Position numbers and translations under genes: made by a program
Notes under the pieces: generated by a model
What the model saw: the letters and a program-made list of their open reading frames with translations, nothing else
Database searches by the model: none
Told to the model about the DNA's origin: nothing
Shown here: in pieces, positions 1 to 5,481 of the stretch
Layout of the letters: the number at the start of each line of letters is the position of its first letter
How positions within the stretch are numbered: the stretch's first letter is position 1
Origin: an uncultured Campylobacter sp.
GTDB lineage: Bacteria; Campylobacterota; Campylobacteria; Campylobacterales; Campylobacteraceae
Length of the DNA stretch: 5,739 nt
Direction: 5' to 3'
Assembly (NCBI RefSeq): GCF_938045775.1
Contig: NZ_CALIBH010000003.1
Coordinates: 1 to 5,739, forward strand

Positions 1-11
1 AATGCGCCCTG

Positions 12-962
12 CTAATTTGTGAGTTTAAGCGTTTCGATTAGGCTTAAAATTTTGCGGATCTGCGTTTGGTATTCGCGCGCGAGCTCTATGCTAGCGGGCC
101 TACCAAAAAGAGTAGTTTCAAAAAGATCGGGCGCACCGTTTAAAAATAGATATAAGCGCTTATCCATAAATACCGTGCTCAAGCTGAACTCGCCGCTCGT
201 TTCGCGATTTATTTCGCGCAGACGCTCCATAAACGCGGGCGTTAGCAGATAGCGCGCTTCTACTTTGTCATCCGCAAACACGCGAAAATCGCGCATAAAA
301 TCCACATCGTCCATCATCTCTTTTTCGCCGAAGATCTTGGCGTTTAGCTCCCTGCTTACCACTATCGTTTTGCCCGAGGTTTTTTTCGCGAGCTCGCAGA
401 TCAGTACGTTGCCGTCAAAGTCCATATAGTTATCGTAGAATATTTTGATCAACATAATCGCCGCTATTAGCGGATTATCCGTTTTCATGTAAAACCTACC
501 ATTACTATGTACCTCGCTTAGGCTAAATTTAATCCCGCAGTACACGCCCGTAATCCGATCCTCGCTTTTGATCCTAGATTTCCTATAAATTCTAAATTTT
601 TGAAATTCCTCCTCTTGCATGCCGGTATATGGATCGTATTTTAAACCGGCATCTATATCGTTTATTACGGCGCGGACGAATATCTCTTTATAAAATTTGT
701 AGTAGCGAATTTCCGCTTCGCTTTCTTGACTGGCGCAATGCATAAGAAATATCCAAAAGATCTGAAAAAGGATCAAGACGCTCGAAAATTCGGCAATTTT
801 TATTAGAGGAGTGTCTGCTTTAACACCGTCTAGAGACATTATTGCGAATAGGACCGCAAAAAAGGCGGCTATACTGAGGTAGTAATATCTATTAAAAGCT
901 CTAGCGCACGCTTTTTGTTCGGTTAAAGTTTGCGAAATAGCATCTTGCAAAGAAGGCGACAT
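12..962 (-). CDS. DUF3137 family two-helix membrane protein
   Basis: This 316-residue protein has no known reaction. Two hydrophobic helices lie near the N terminus (about residues 27-43 and 57-75), followed by a soluble domain of about 230 residues. That domain matches my memory of DUF3137: a FYKE-type start at about 90-93, a DRITGVYCGIKFSLSE block (135-150), and the late signature FRVFADDKVEARYLL followed by MERL (226-248). The family assignment rests on recall of this pattern and was not searched. The ATG at 960-962 is preceded by AAGGAT (967-972), so the start is well supported. The gene stops with TAG at 12-14, so it is complete. It lies 240 bp downstream of the metal-transport operon on the same strand but seems to have its own promoter, so a metal role should not be assumed. 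Most likely it is an inner-membrane protein with a large cytoplasmic domain. Confidence 0.82.
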   Translation of the reverse strand: MSPSLQDAISQTLTEQKACARAFNRYYYLSIAAFFAVLFAIMSLDGVKADTPLIKIAEFSSVLILFQIFWIFLMHCASQESEAEIRYYKFYKEIFVRAVINDIDAGLKYDPYTGMQEEEFQKFRIYRKSRIKSEDRITGVYCGIKFSLSEVHSNGRFYMKTDNPLIAAIMLIKIFYDNYMDFDGNVLICELAKKTSGKTIVVSRELNAKIFGEKEMMDDVDFMRDFRVFADDKVEARYLLTPAFMERLREINRETSGEFSLSTVFMDKRLYLFLNGAPDLFETTLFGRPASIELAREYQTQIRKILSLIETLKLTN

Positions 963-977
963 ATCTATCCTTGATAA

Positions 978-1005
978 AAATTTCGCCCGTATTGTAGCGA
1001 AATTT
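978..1005. repeat. Perfect 9-bp inverted repeat around the -10 element
   Basis: AAATTTCGC (978-986) and GCGAAATTT (997-1005) are perfect inverted copies separated by 10 bases. The spacer contains the TACAAT -10 of the DUF3137 gene. It could be an operator for a dimeric regulator or an RNA hairpin near the 5' end. AAATTT is common in this genome, so part of the symmetry may be chance. Confidence 0.5.
991..996 (-). promoter_or_regulatory. Candidate -10 element for the DUF3137 gene
   Basis: On the minus strand the sequence reads CGCTACAATACGG, giving a TACAAT -10 hexamer that resembles Campylobacter sigma70 promoters, where the -35 is weak. Transcription would begin near 984, leaving a leader of about 20 bases that contains the AAGGAT ribosome site. 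The hexamer lies in the loop between the two arms of a perfect inverted repeat. No convincing -35 is visible. Confidence 0.5.
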
Positions 1006-1006
1006 A

Positions 1007-1033
1007 GCGGAATTCATAAAGAGCGAATTCCGC
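1007..1033. repeat. Perfect 9-bp inverted repeat upstream of the promoter
   Basis: GCGGAATTC (1007-1015) and GAATTCCGC (1025-1033) are perfect inverted copies with a 9-base loop. The repeat starts one base after the neighbouring inverted repeat at 978-1005. It would cover roughly -22 to -49 relative to the predicted start of the DUF3137 transcript. It could be an operator, or a hairpin that stops read-through from the upstream operon. There is no long T run on either strand, so a classical terminator is less likely. Confidence 0.5.
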
Positions 1034-1085
1034 CGCATAATTGAATGGTCGAGATCGGAGCTTAATTTATGCAGTCCGTGCGGCG
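1031..1085. other. Potentially foldable stretch in the 240-bp gap
   Basis: CGCCGCA (1031-1037) pairs with TGCGGCG (1079-1085). Within it, GCATAATT (1035-1042) can alternatively pair with AATTTATGC (1064-1072), with one bulge. The two pairings share bases, so they are alternatives. No promoter or open reading frame accompanies the stretch. It may be an untranslated read-through region or nothing functional. Confidence 0.2.
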
Positions 1086-1145
1086 CAAATTTTAAAATCT
1101 TAATATTCTGAAAACAATTCGCACCGGATTTAAAATTTAACGTAT

Positions 1146-1168
1146 CGCGTAAACTTATATTTCACGCG
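1146..1168 (-). terminator. Possible terminator of the znuA-permease operon
   Basis: Read on the minus strand, CGCGT-G-AAA and TTTACGCG form an 8-bp stem with one bulged G and a 6-base loop, starting 35 bases after the permease stop codon. The sequence that follows is A/T-rich (ATACGTTAAATTTT) but lacks a clean T run. Position favours a terminator; sequence support is modest. Confidence 0.35.
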
Positions 1169-1202
1169 AGCCGCCTTTGAAATTTGCGTTTAAATTTTGC
1201 GA

Positions 1203-3506
1203 TCACAGTATCCTGAGGCTGTCTGAGATGAAATACATAAAAATCCCGAGCCCGAACATCACGAAAAGCCCCAAAAATTCGACGTATAGCTTCAGGCTTA
1301 CGAGCCGCTTCGAGCTTAGCTCGTTTGCTTTCGCGCCGAAAAGCGCGGCTAAAAATATCACGACGCTCATTCCAAAACCGATGAAAAGCGCACTTGCGAC
1401 GCTAAGCGCGAAGCTTCCGAGGCTGAAGGCAAGTACAAAAATTAGGATCGTGCCGGGGCAGGGCACGAGCGCCGCCGCAAGCGCGATAAGCCACTCCCGC
1501 CCTTTCTCGCCGCCGCCAGTCGCGCCATTTTGCAGCGAGCGAGATGAGGTTTGGTTTTTGAAATTTGCAGAATTTAAAGCCTGTTTTTGCCCGTTTTGGC
1601 TAGACGAGTTTTCCTCTGGGCTCGCATTTAAATTTAAATCCGAATTTGACTCTGCCGCCGCGGCGCCTAAATTTTTAGTATCCAAATGCTGCGCGGATTC
1701 GCCGCTAGGGGTTTTAAATTTAGAAAATTTATAGCTCTTTGACGCTGCGTGAGCGGAATCCCCGGCGTTTGTAAATGCCGTATTTTTTAAGCGGGCGCCT
1801 GTCTCTACGGTATTTGCGGCGGAAGCGCAAGCAGCGCAGGAGCAGCCCGCATCGTGGTGGGCGCCCGATCTTACGCGGCGAGCTTTGTCGTAGATGATGA
1901 GCGCCGTTATGACGATGATCAGAAGCGCCGAAATTTTCGTTGTGATCGAGGCGGAGTTTGCAGAGACGAGCCCTGCAACGTTTTGCAGCACGAACATGCT
2001 CGCGCTTACTAAAACGAGCGCTCCTAGTACGTGCAGAAGCCCGATTTTAAGGGCAAATCCGAAGGCTTTGACGTAGCTGCCGCCATGGGCTAGGAAATAG
2101 CTCGCCGTTAGCAGCTTCGCGTGCCCTGGACCCGCCGCGTGGAAAAAGCCGTATATGAAAGAAAGCGCCAAGACCCATAGGATGGTGCTCGCGCTTGCAT
2201 GCTCGCTGCTTGCGCGAAACGCCGTTTTGAGACTTTTCATAAAATCCATCGTCTTTTGCGCGACAAATCCCAGCGAGACCTCTTTGTGCTGCTCGCTTGA
2301 AATCTCGTCGCTGTCGGATGTGGCGCCGTTTTTGTCTGCGTTATTTTGCGCTAAATTTAAAGAACTCTCCCCAGGCGGCGTCGCGAGATTTTGCGTAGAA
2401 TGCGCGGAATTTAAAGAGTTGTCTCGTCCCGCAGCAAAATTTTCGCCCGCGCCTTTATCTTCAGGCGCCGCAGAATTTGTGGATTTATTAAAATTTATCG
2501 CGGCGCTCCTATCGCCTCCGTTTTGCGCTAAATTTGAATCATCACCTAAAGGGACTGCGGCGTTTTCGCTATTTTTCGCGGCGGCCTCTAAGCTTTCGCT
2601 GCCGAAGCGGCCGGAATTCGCGGTGCCGTCTTTTGCCTGTGCGTCCTTTTTAGCGGCTTTATTAATCTGTGCGATAGTATCCGAAGCGGCTATATTTTTT
2701 TGCGCCTCTGCTGCAGCCTCCGAAACGATATCGCCGACGGATCTTTGGTTTGATCTGCGCGCCGAGCTGGCATTAGGTTTTGTTTGCTCGCCTTGCGCAA
2801 GTTTATCCTCTGAGCCTGCAAGGCTCTGCTGGCTAGATGCAAGGCTATCCTGCGCTAAATCAGAGTTTGGCGCGCTTGAAATTGGCGGTTTTTTATCTGC
2901 GATCTTTGGTTTTTCGCCGCTAAATTCTATAAAAGTGGTGGCTAAATTTGAATTAGGCTTCGCTACAAAGCCCTCGCCTAGATTAATGGGCTTGTCGTCA
3001 AGCATTTTGAAATTGAAAAATCCCTGATCGTCGTTAATGGAAATTTTAAGAACGCGGTTATTGCGCAGCTCGAAGCCGACCTTTTGATCGAACTCAAACA
3101 CGAGTCTGCCCTTTTTGACGAGGCTTATTGCGTTTTTAAAATTTCCCTTGATCTGCGTGCCTACGAGGTTGCTAAGCGCAGGCTTTGCGTTTTTTGGCGC
3201 TTGATCGTAGAATTCTGCCTCGCAAAGATAGTTTTTGGGGGTTAGATAATCGGTCATCGCCTTAGTTATCTCGGCAAGCTCGCTATTTTCAAGCTTGCCG
3301 TTGGAATTTATATCGTAGGTCTGCATTATGACGTCGGTAAAATTTTGAGAGAAAAGCCACGAAAAGTGCAGACTCACGATCTTGCCGTCTTGTGCGACGG
3401 GAGTGATGCTAACGTGCGCAGTGGGCGTGTATAGGGCGCACAGAGCGCACGCAAATATCCGCGAGCTAAAGATCGCGGATAAAATTAAAATTTTAATAAA
3501 TTTCAT
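1203..3506 (-). CDS. ZevA-ZevB-like fusion: DUF1007 domain plus NicO/RcnA-family metal permease
   Basis: This probably binds a divalent metal, likely zinc, in the periplasm and moves it across the inner membrane. Numbering is from the ATG (767 residues). Residues 1-19 are a signal peptide. Residues 20 to about 197 resemble DUF1007/ZevA, with C20-x2-C23, H31 and an EF-hand-like loop, D65 to E76. Residues 198-409 are a low-complexity Ala/Ser/Asn/Gln linker. The permease has about six helices (441-459, 482-508, 525-540, 672-696, 698-724, 741-760), with HAAGPGHAK at 456-464 and PCPG at 682-685, both typical of NicO. A loop at 544-669 carries H550, H551, C555, C557 and C560. In Haemophilus, ZevA and ZevB are separate proteins of a zinc system; here they are fused. 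The start is uncertain: a TTG at 3507-3509 abuts the znuA stop, and GGAG (3521-3524) lies 11 bases from TTG and 14 from ATG. Translation is probably coupled to znuA. The metal and direction are inferred; nickel or cobalt, or export, is possible. Confidence 0.88.
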   Translation of the reverse strand: MKFIKILILSAIFSSRIFACALCALYTPTAHVSITPVAQDGKIVSLHFSWLFSQNFTDVIMQTYDINSNGKLENSELAEITKAMTDYLTPKNYLCEAEFYDQAPKNAKPALSNLVGTQIKGNFKNAISLVKKGRLVFEFDQKVGFELRNNRVLKISINDDQGFFNFKMLDDKPINLGEGFVAKPNSNLATTFIEFSGEKPKIADKKPPISSAPNSDLAQDSLASSQQSLAGSEDKLAQGEQTKPNASSARRSNQRSVGDIVSEAAAEAQKNIAASDTIAQINKAAKKDAQAKDGTANSGRFGSESLEAAAKNSENAAVPLGDDSNLAQNGGDRSAAINFNKSTNSAAPEDKGAGENFAAGRDNSLNSAHSTQNLATPPGESSLNLAQNNADKNGATSDSDEISSEQHKEVSLGFVAQKTMDFMKSLKTAFRASSEHASASTILWVLALSFIYGFFHAAGPGHAKLLTASYFLAHGGSYVKAFGFALKIGLLHVLGALVLVSASMFVLQNVAGLVSANSASITTKISALLIIVITALIIYDKARRVRSGAHHDAGCSCAACASAANTVETGARLKNTAFTNAGDSAHAASKSYKFSKFKTPSGESAQHLDTKNLGAAAAESNSDLNLNASPEENSSSQNGQKQALNSANFKNQTSSRSLQNGATGGGEKGREWLIALAAALVPCPGTILIFVLAFSLGSFALSVASALFIGFGMSVVIFLAALFGAKANELSSKRLVSLKLYVEFLGLFVMFGLGIFMYFISDSLRIL
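2343..2535. repeat. 15-bp direct repeat inside the permease linker (two copies)
   Basis: TTTTGCGCTAAATTT occurs exactly at 2344-2358 and 2521-2535, 177 bp apart and in the same reading frame. On the minus strand both copies encode NLAQN (residues 384-388 and 325-329). Looser copies encode DLAQD (216-220) and KLAQG (235-239). They suggest the linker grew by internal duplication followed by drift. Confidence 0.6.
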
Positions 3507-3509
3507 CAA

Positions 3510-4436
3510 CTACAAATTTTCTCCGAAAACGTCGATCGTCTTTTTCATCGTCTCGTACCAATCTAGCGGCAGCTGATCGATCTCCATCACCTTTGCGCCC
3601 GTTTGTGCGGCGATGGTTTGCGCTGCCTTTTTGGAAAACTGCGGTGCGACGAAAATCACCTTGATCTTTTCCTCTTTGGCTTCCTCGATTAGCTCGGCTA
3701 AATCAGCAGGCTTAGGCTCTTTGCCCTCCACTTCGACTGCGATCTGCTCTAAATTGTATCGGTGCGCGAAATAGCCCCAAGACGGATGATAAACCATAAA
3801 TTTCTTTCCCTTGACGCCCGCCAATTTCTGCTTTGCGTAAGCGTCCAGCTCGTCAAGCTTTTTAGCAAATTTATCGAAATTTGCTTCATAAATTTTAGCA
3901 TCCTTAGGATACTGTTTGGTTAACGCGTCTTTAATATTTTTAGCTTGAATTTTTACAAGCTGCGGATCGAGCCATATATGTGGGTCTAAACCGCCGTGAT
4001 GGTGATGGTGCTCGTGCGCCTCGTGGTCTTTGTCACCATGCTCATGATGCGCGTCATGATCGTGATCATCGTGATGCGCGCTATGATCATGTTCGTCGTG
4101 ATGGTGATGCTCTGCCATAGCCATTTTGGTGATGCCATCTTCGGTGCGGATTATCTTCATCTTTGGATACGATGCGGCAAGCTTTGGTAGCCAGACTTCA
4201 TCAAATTCTATACCGACTGCAAAATACAGATCGCTATTTTCTAGCATTTTCATCTCTGAAGGCTTAGGCTCGTATGTGTGCGGATCAGCGCCTTTGCCGA
4301 CCATCGTATTTACCTGCAGAGTATCGCCTGCGATCTGTTCAACAAAATACTTCGTAGGAAGTATGGTCGTGGTGACCGTAGGTTTGGCGAATGCTACGCA
4401 ACTAGCTGCTAAAAGCGTGAAAACAAGCTTTTTCAT
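3510..4436 (-). CDS. znuA: ZnuA, zinc-binding periplasmic protein of a metal ABC transporter
   Basis: This 308-residue cluster A-I solute-binding protein captures Zn2+ in the periplasm. Residues 1-17 are a signal peptide, cleaved after AFA. Expected metal ligands are visible: H53 in DPHTYEP, H153 in GLDPHIWLDP, H217 in MVYHPSWGYF, and probably D287 in VMEIDQL. A charged loop at 110-147 holds 20 histidines in 38 residues, a hallmark of zinc rather than manganese members. The KEPKPADLAELIEEAK stretch is also typical of the family. The ATG at 4434-4436 has AAGGAA at 4441-4446 and begins a perfect signal peptide; an upstream extension would run back into the promoter and is rejected. The gene heads an operon with the ZevAB-like permease, whose start abuts its stop, and is divergent from a Fur-family repressor. 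No ZnuB or ZnuC is encoded in the window, which is unusual. Confidence 0.94.
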   Translation of the reverse strand: MKKLVFTLLAASCVAFAKPTVTTTILPTKYFVEQIAGDTLQVNTMVGKGADPHTYEPKPSEMKMLENSDLYFAVGIEFDEVWLPKLAASYPKMKIIRTEDGITKMAMAEHHHHDEHDHSAHHDDHDHDAHHEHGDKDHEAHEHHHHHGGLDPHIWLDPQLVKIQAKNIKDALTKQYPKDAKIYEANFDKFAKKLDELDAYAKQKLAGVKGKKFMVYHPSWGYFAHRYNLEQIAVEVEGKEPKPADLAELIEEAKEEKIKVIFVAPQFSKKAAQTIAAQTGAKVMEIDQLPLDWYETMKKTIDVFGENL

Positions 4437-4465
4437 AAAATTCCTTTCCAAAAAAAAATTGCGGA

Positions 4466-4474
4466 AGTATATCA
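4466..4474 (-). promoter_or_regulatory. Extended -10 promoter for znuA
   Basis: The minus strand reads TTTTGATATACTTCC, giving a TATACT hexamer (4466-4471) with an extended TG motif one base upstream (4473-4474). Transcription would start near 4459, about 23 bases before the ATG. The expected -35 zone falls inside the operator-like repeat at 4478-4496, so a bound repressor would block polymerase. Confidence 0.6.
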
Positions 4475-4477
4475 AAA

Positions 4478-4496
4478 GCAACTTAGTTGCAACTTA
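4478..4496. promoter_or_regulatory. Candidate Fur/Zur-family operator between the divergent genes
   Basis: Two direct copies of GCAACTTA start at 4478 and 4489, exactly 11 bp (one helical turn) apart. They also form two overlapping palindromes: GCAACT-T-AGTTGC (4478-4490) and AGTTGCAACT (4485-4494). The site covers about -19 to -37 of the predicted znuA promoter and lies just upstream of the regulator's promoter. Position and symmetry fit a dimeric Fur-family repressor acting both ways. I cannot match it to a published Zur consensus for this group. Confidence 0.62.
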
Positions 4497-4519
4497 ATAT
4501 AAATTTATCTAAATTTCGC

Positions 4520-4525
4520 TATCAT
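4520..4525 (+). promoter_or_regulatory. Candidate -10 element for the Fur-family gene
   Basis: GCTATCAT carries a TATCAT hexamer, which would place the transcript start near 4532 and give a leader of about 20 bases ending in AAAAGG. A second possibility is TATAAA at 4498-4503, touching the operator. In either case the operator lies close enough for autoregulation. Confidence 0.42.
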
Positions 4526-4551
4526 CGCTTAAATTTTAAAAAAGGCGTAAA

Positions 4552-4905
4552 ATGGATCCCAAAGATTTTTTAGCGAGTCACGATATCGCTCCTACAGCGC
4601 TTAGAGTGCAGATCGTGCAGATCCTAAGCGAGAAAAAATGCCCGGTAAGCTATGATGAACTAGTAGAACTAACGGGCGCTAATAAAACCACAATATATCG
4701 CAATATAGCGCTTTTGGAAGAGAAAAATTTGATAATTACCAGCGAAAATAATCATAAAAGCTTTTATGAGCTTACCGATGGCGCCAAAGCGTATTTTGTC
4801 TGCGAAAGCTGCCATAAAATGGAGGAGATTTCGATGCCTACTTTGCCACAAAAAAATGTCAAAAGTGTGCTCGTGCGAGGATTGTGCGAGAAGTGCGGCG
4901 GCTGA
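4552..4905 (+). CDS. Short Fur-family metalloregulator, probably Zur-like
   Basis: This 117-residue winged-helix repressor probably controls znuA and itself in response to metal. Residues 1 to about 62 form the DNA-binding domain, including YDELVEL and the recognition-helix stretch ANKTTIYRNIALLEEKNLI (43-61), strongly Fur-like. A compact dimerisation part follows, with two structural-zinc pairs: C84-x2-C87 and C112-x2-C115. Two things are odd. The His-rich HHxH-type stretch normally just before the first CxxC is absent (GAKAYFVC instead). Only 24 residues separate the two pairs, against roughly 35-40 in ordinary Fur proteins as I recall, so a helix seems missing. H68, C30 or H88 could supply sensing ligands. 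The ATG at 4552 has AAGG (4542-4545) six bases upstream. Divergence from znuA makes zinc the likely signal; Fur or PerR function is less likely. The reading frame is intact. Confidence 0.87.
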   Translation: MDPKDFLASHDIAPTALRVQIVQILSEKKCPVSYDELVELTGANKTTIYRNIALLEEKNLIITSENNHKSFYELTDGAKAYFVCESCHKMEEISMPTLPQKNVKSVLVRGLCEKCGG

Positions 4906-5000
4906 GGCAGGAAATTTAATCAAAAGCGCTCAAGGAAATTTGGCTAAAACGCTAGGGCAAAATTTAACCGATTTTTAACGGATTTTTATAAAACAAACGA

Positions 5001-5006
5001 TATAAT
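5001..5006 (+). promoter_or_regulatory. TATAAT -10 element for the gene at 5041
   Basis: A perfect TATAAT lies 34 bases before the GTG start, preceded by a T-rich stretch (GATTTTTATAA) of the kind that stands in for a -35 in Campylobacter promoters. Transcription would start near 5013. The gene is therefore probably transcribed independently of the Fur-family gene. Confidence 0.65.
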
Positions 5007-5026
5007 CCGAGCGTTTCATATTTTAA

Positions 5027-5032
5027 AAGGGA
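5027..5032 (+). promoter_or_regulatory. Ribosome binding site that supports a GTG start
   Basis: AAGGGA lies eight bases before GTG at 5041. The first in-frame ATG is at residue 19, well inside the protein and far from this site, so the GTG is the better start. Confidence 0.65.
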
Positions 5033-5040
5033 AAAATTCA

Positions 5041-5481
5041 GTGAATAAAAACGATACGATAAAAGCAATAGAGAAGTTTGTAAGTTCTCAAGAAATGACG
5101 ATGTTCCGCCTGAAAAAGGGTATCTACGGCGATGCGATGAAAAACCTGGATCAGGTTTTTACGCCGTATAAGGAGTTTGCCGAGTTTTTCAAAAATCCCG
5201 CAAATAGACTGCAGGAGCTGTTAGGCAACATCGCGTACGAATCGATTTTAAACTACACTGAAGCAGGGCTATCGCACTGCGAGAAGATCCACTCGATCTA
5301 TTTTGTGGAATCCAAAGGACTTTTCAAAAGTGGTCTAAAGTATATCGAGCCTGATGCGACCGCGAGAGAAAGAGCCAAGAGCTATTACGACAAATTGCTG
5401 GAAAATAATGAGAAGCTTAACGAATATATCGATATCGGCTTGCAAAGGCTACATGGCTTAGAAGCGAAGGTTTTCGAGTAG
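5041..5481 (+). CDS. Unrecognised helical protein, 146 residues
   Basis: I do not recognise a family. The protein starts at GTG and is predicted soluble, with no signal peptide or membrane segment. It is rich in Lys, Glu, Leu and Tyr, arranged as amphipathic helices (about residues 4-16, 40-52, 57-82, 107-142), suggesting a small helical bundle. It has a single cysteine, C80, in a GLSHCEKIHSIYF stretch with nearby histidines H79 and H84, not enough to call a metal site. A clear promoter and ribosome site, codon use like the neighbours and a full-length frame ending in TAG support a real gene. It lies 135 bp after the Fur-family gene on the same strand but has its own promoter. The helical build recalls phasin-like or other small cytoplasmic proteins, but there is no motif to prove it. 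Confidence 0.8.
   Translation: MNKNDTIKAIEKFVSSQEMTMFRLKKGIYGDAMKNLDQVFTPYKEFAEFFKNPANRLQELLGNIAYESILNYTEAGLSHCEKIHSIYFVESKGLFKSGLKYIEPDATARERAKSYYDKLLENNEKLNEYIDIGLQRLHGLEAKVFE

Noticed and set aside
963..1202. tRNA or small protein gene in the 240-bp gap
   Set aside because: No cloverleaf with a TTC-type T loop and no frame with a ribosome site could be found; only hairpins are present.
1177..1734. 185-codon open frame on the plus strand, opposite the permease C-terminal half
   Set aside because: It lies antisense to conserved NicO membrane segments and has no domain of its own.
2155..3027. 290-codon open frame on the plus strand, opposite the permease linker
   Set aside because: It is antisense to a confidently identified gene. 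Its Ala/Ser/Leu/Phe/Cys-rich product is what low-complexity linker DNA gives when read backwards, and there is no convincing ribosome site or known motif.
3996..4109. CRISPR or tandem DNA repeat in the CAT/GTG-rich stretch
   Set aside because: The periodicity comes from His codons inside znuA; there are no regular spacers.
3996..4190. Plus-strand frame rich in Met, Val and Ile
   Set aside because: It is simply the reverse complement of the ZnuA histidine codons, which read as ATG and GTG runs.
4437..4481. N-terminal extension of ZnuA by 15 residues
   Set aside because: The extension would run through the predicted -10 element and into the operator, and would hide a perfect signal peptide that begins at the ATG at 4436 with its own AAGGAA site.
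4126..4497. 123-codon plus-strand frame opposite the znuA 5' end
   Set aside because: It is antisense to the conserved ZnuA N-terminal region and the promoter, with no motif.
4766..4978. Frame overlapping the end of the Fur-family gene, as evidence of a frameshifted longer regulator
   Set aside because: The Fur frame already contains both CxxC pairs and ends immediately after the second, where Fur proteins normally end. The alternative frame shows no Fur-like continuation.
4906..5000. Terminator after the Fur-family gene
   Set aside because: AGCG/CGCT (4925-4928, 4950-4953) and CCG/CGG pairings are only 3-4 bp with long or poor loops, too weak to call.
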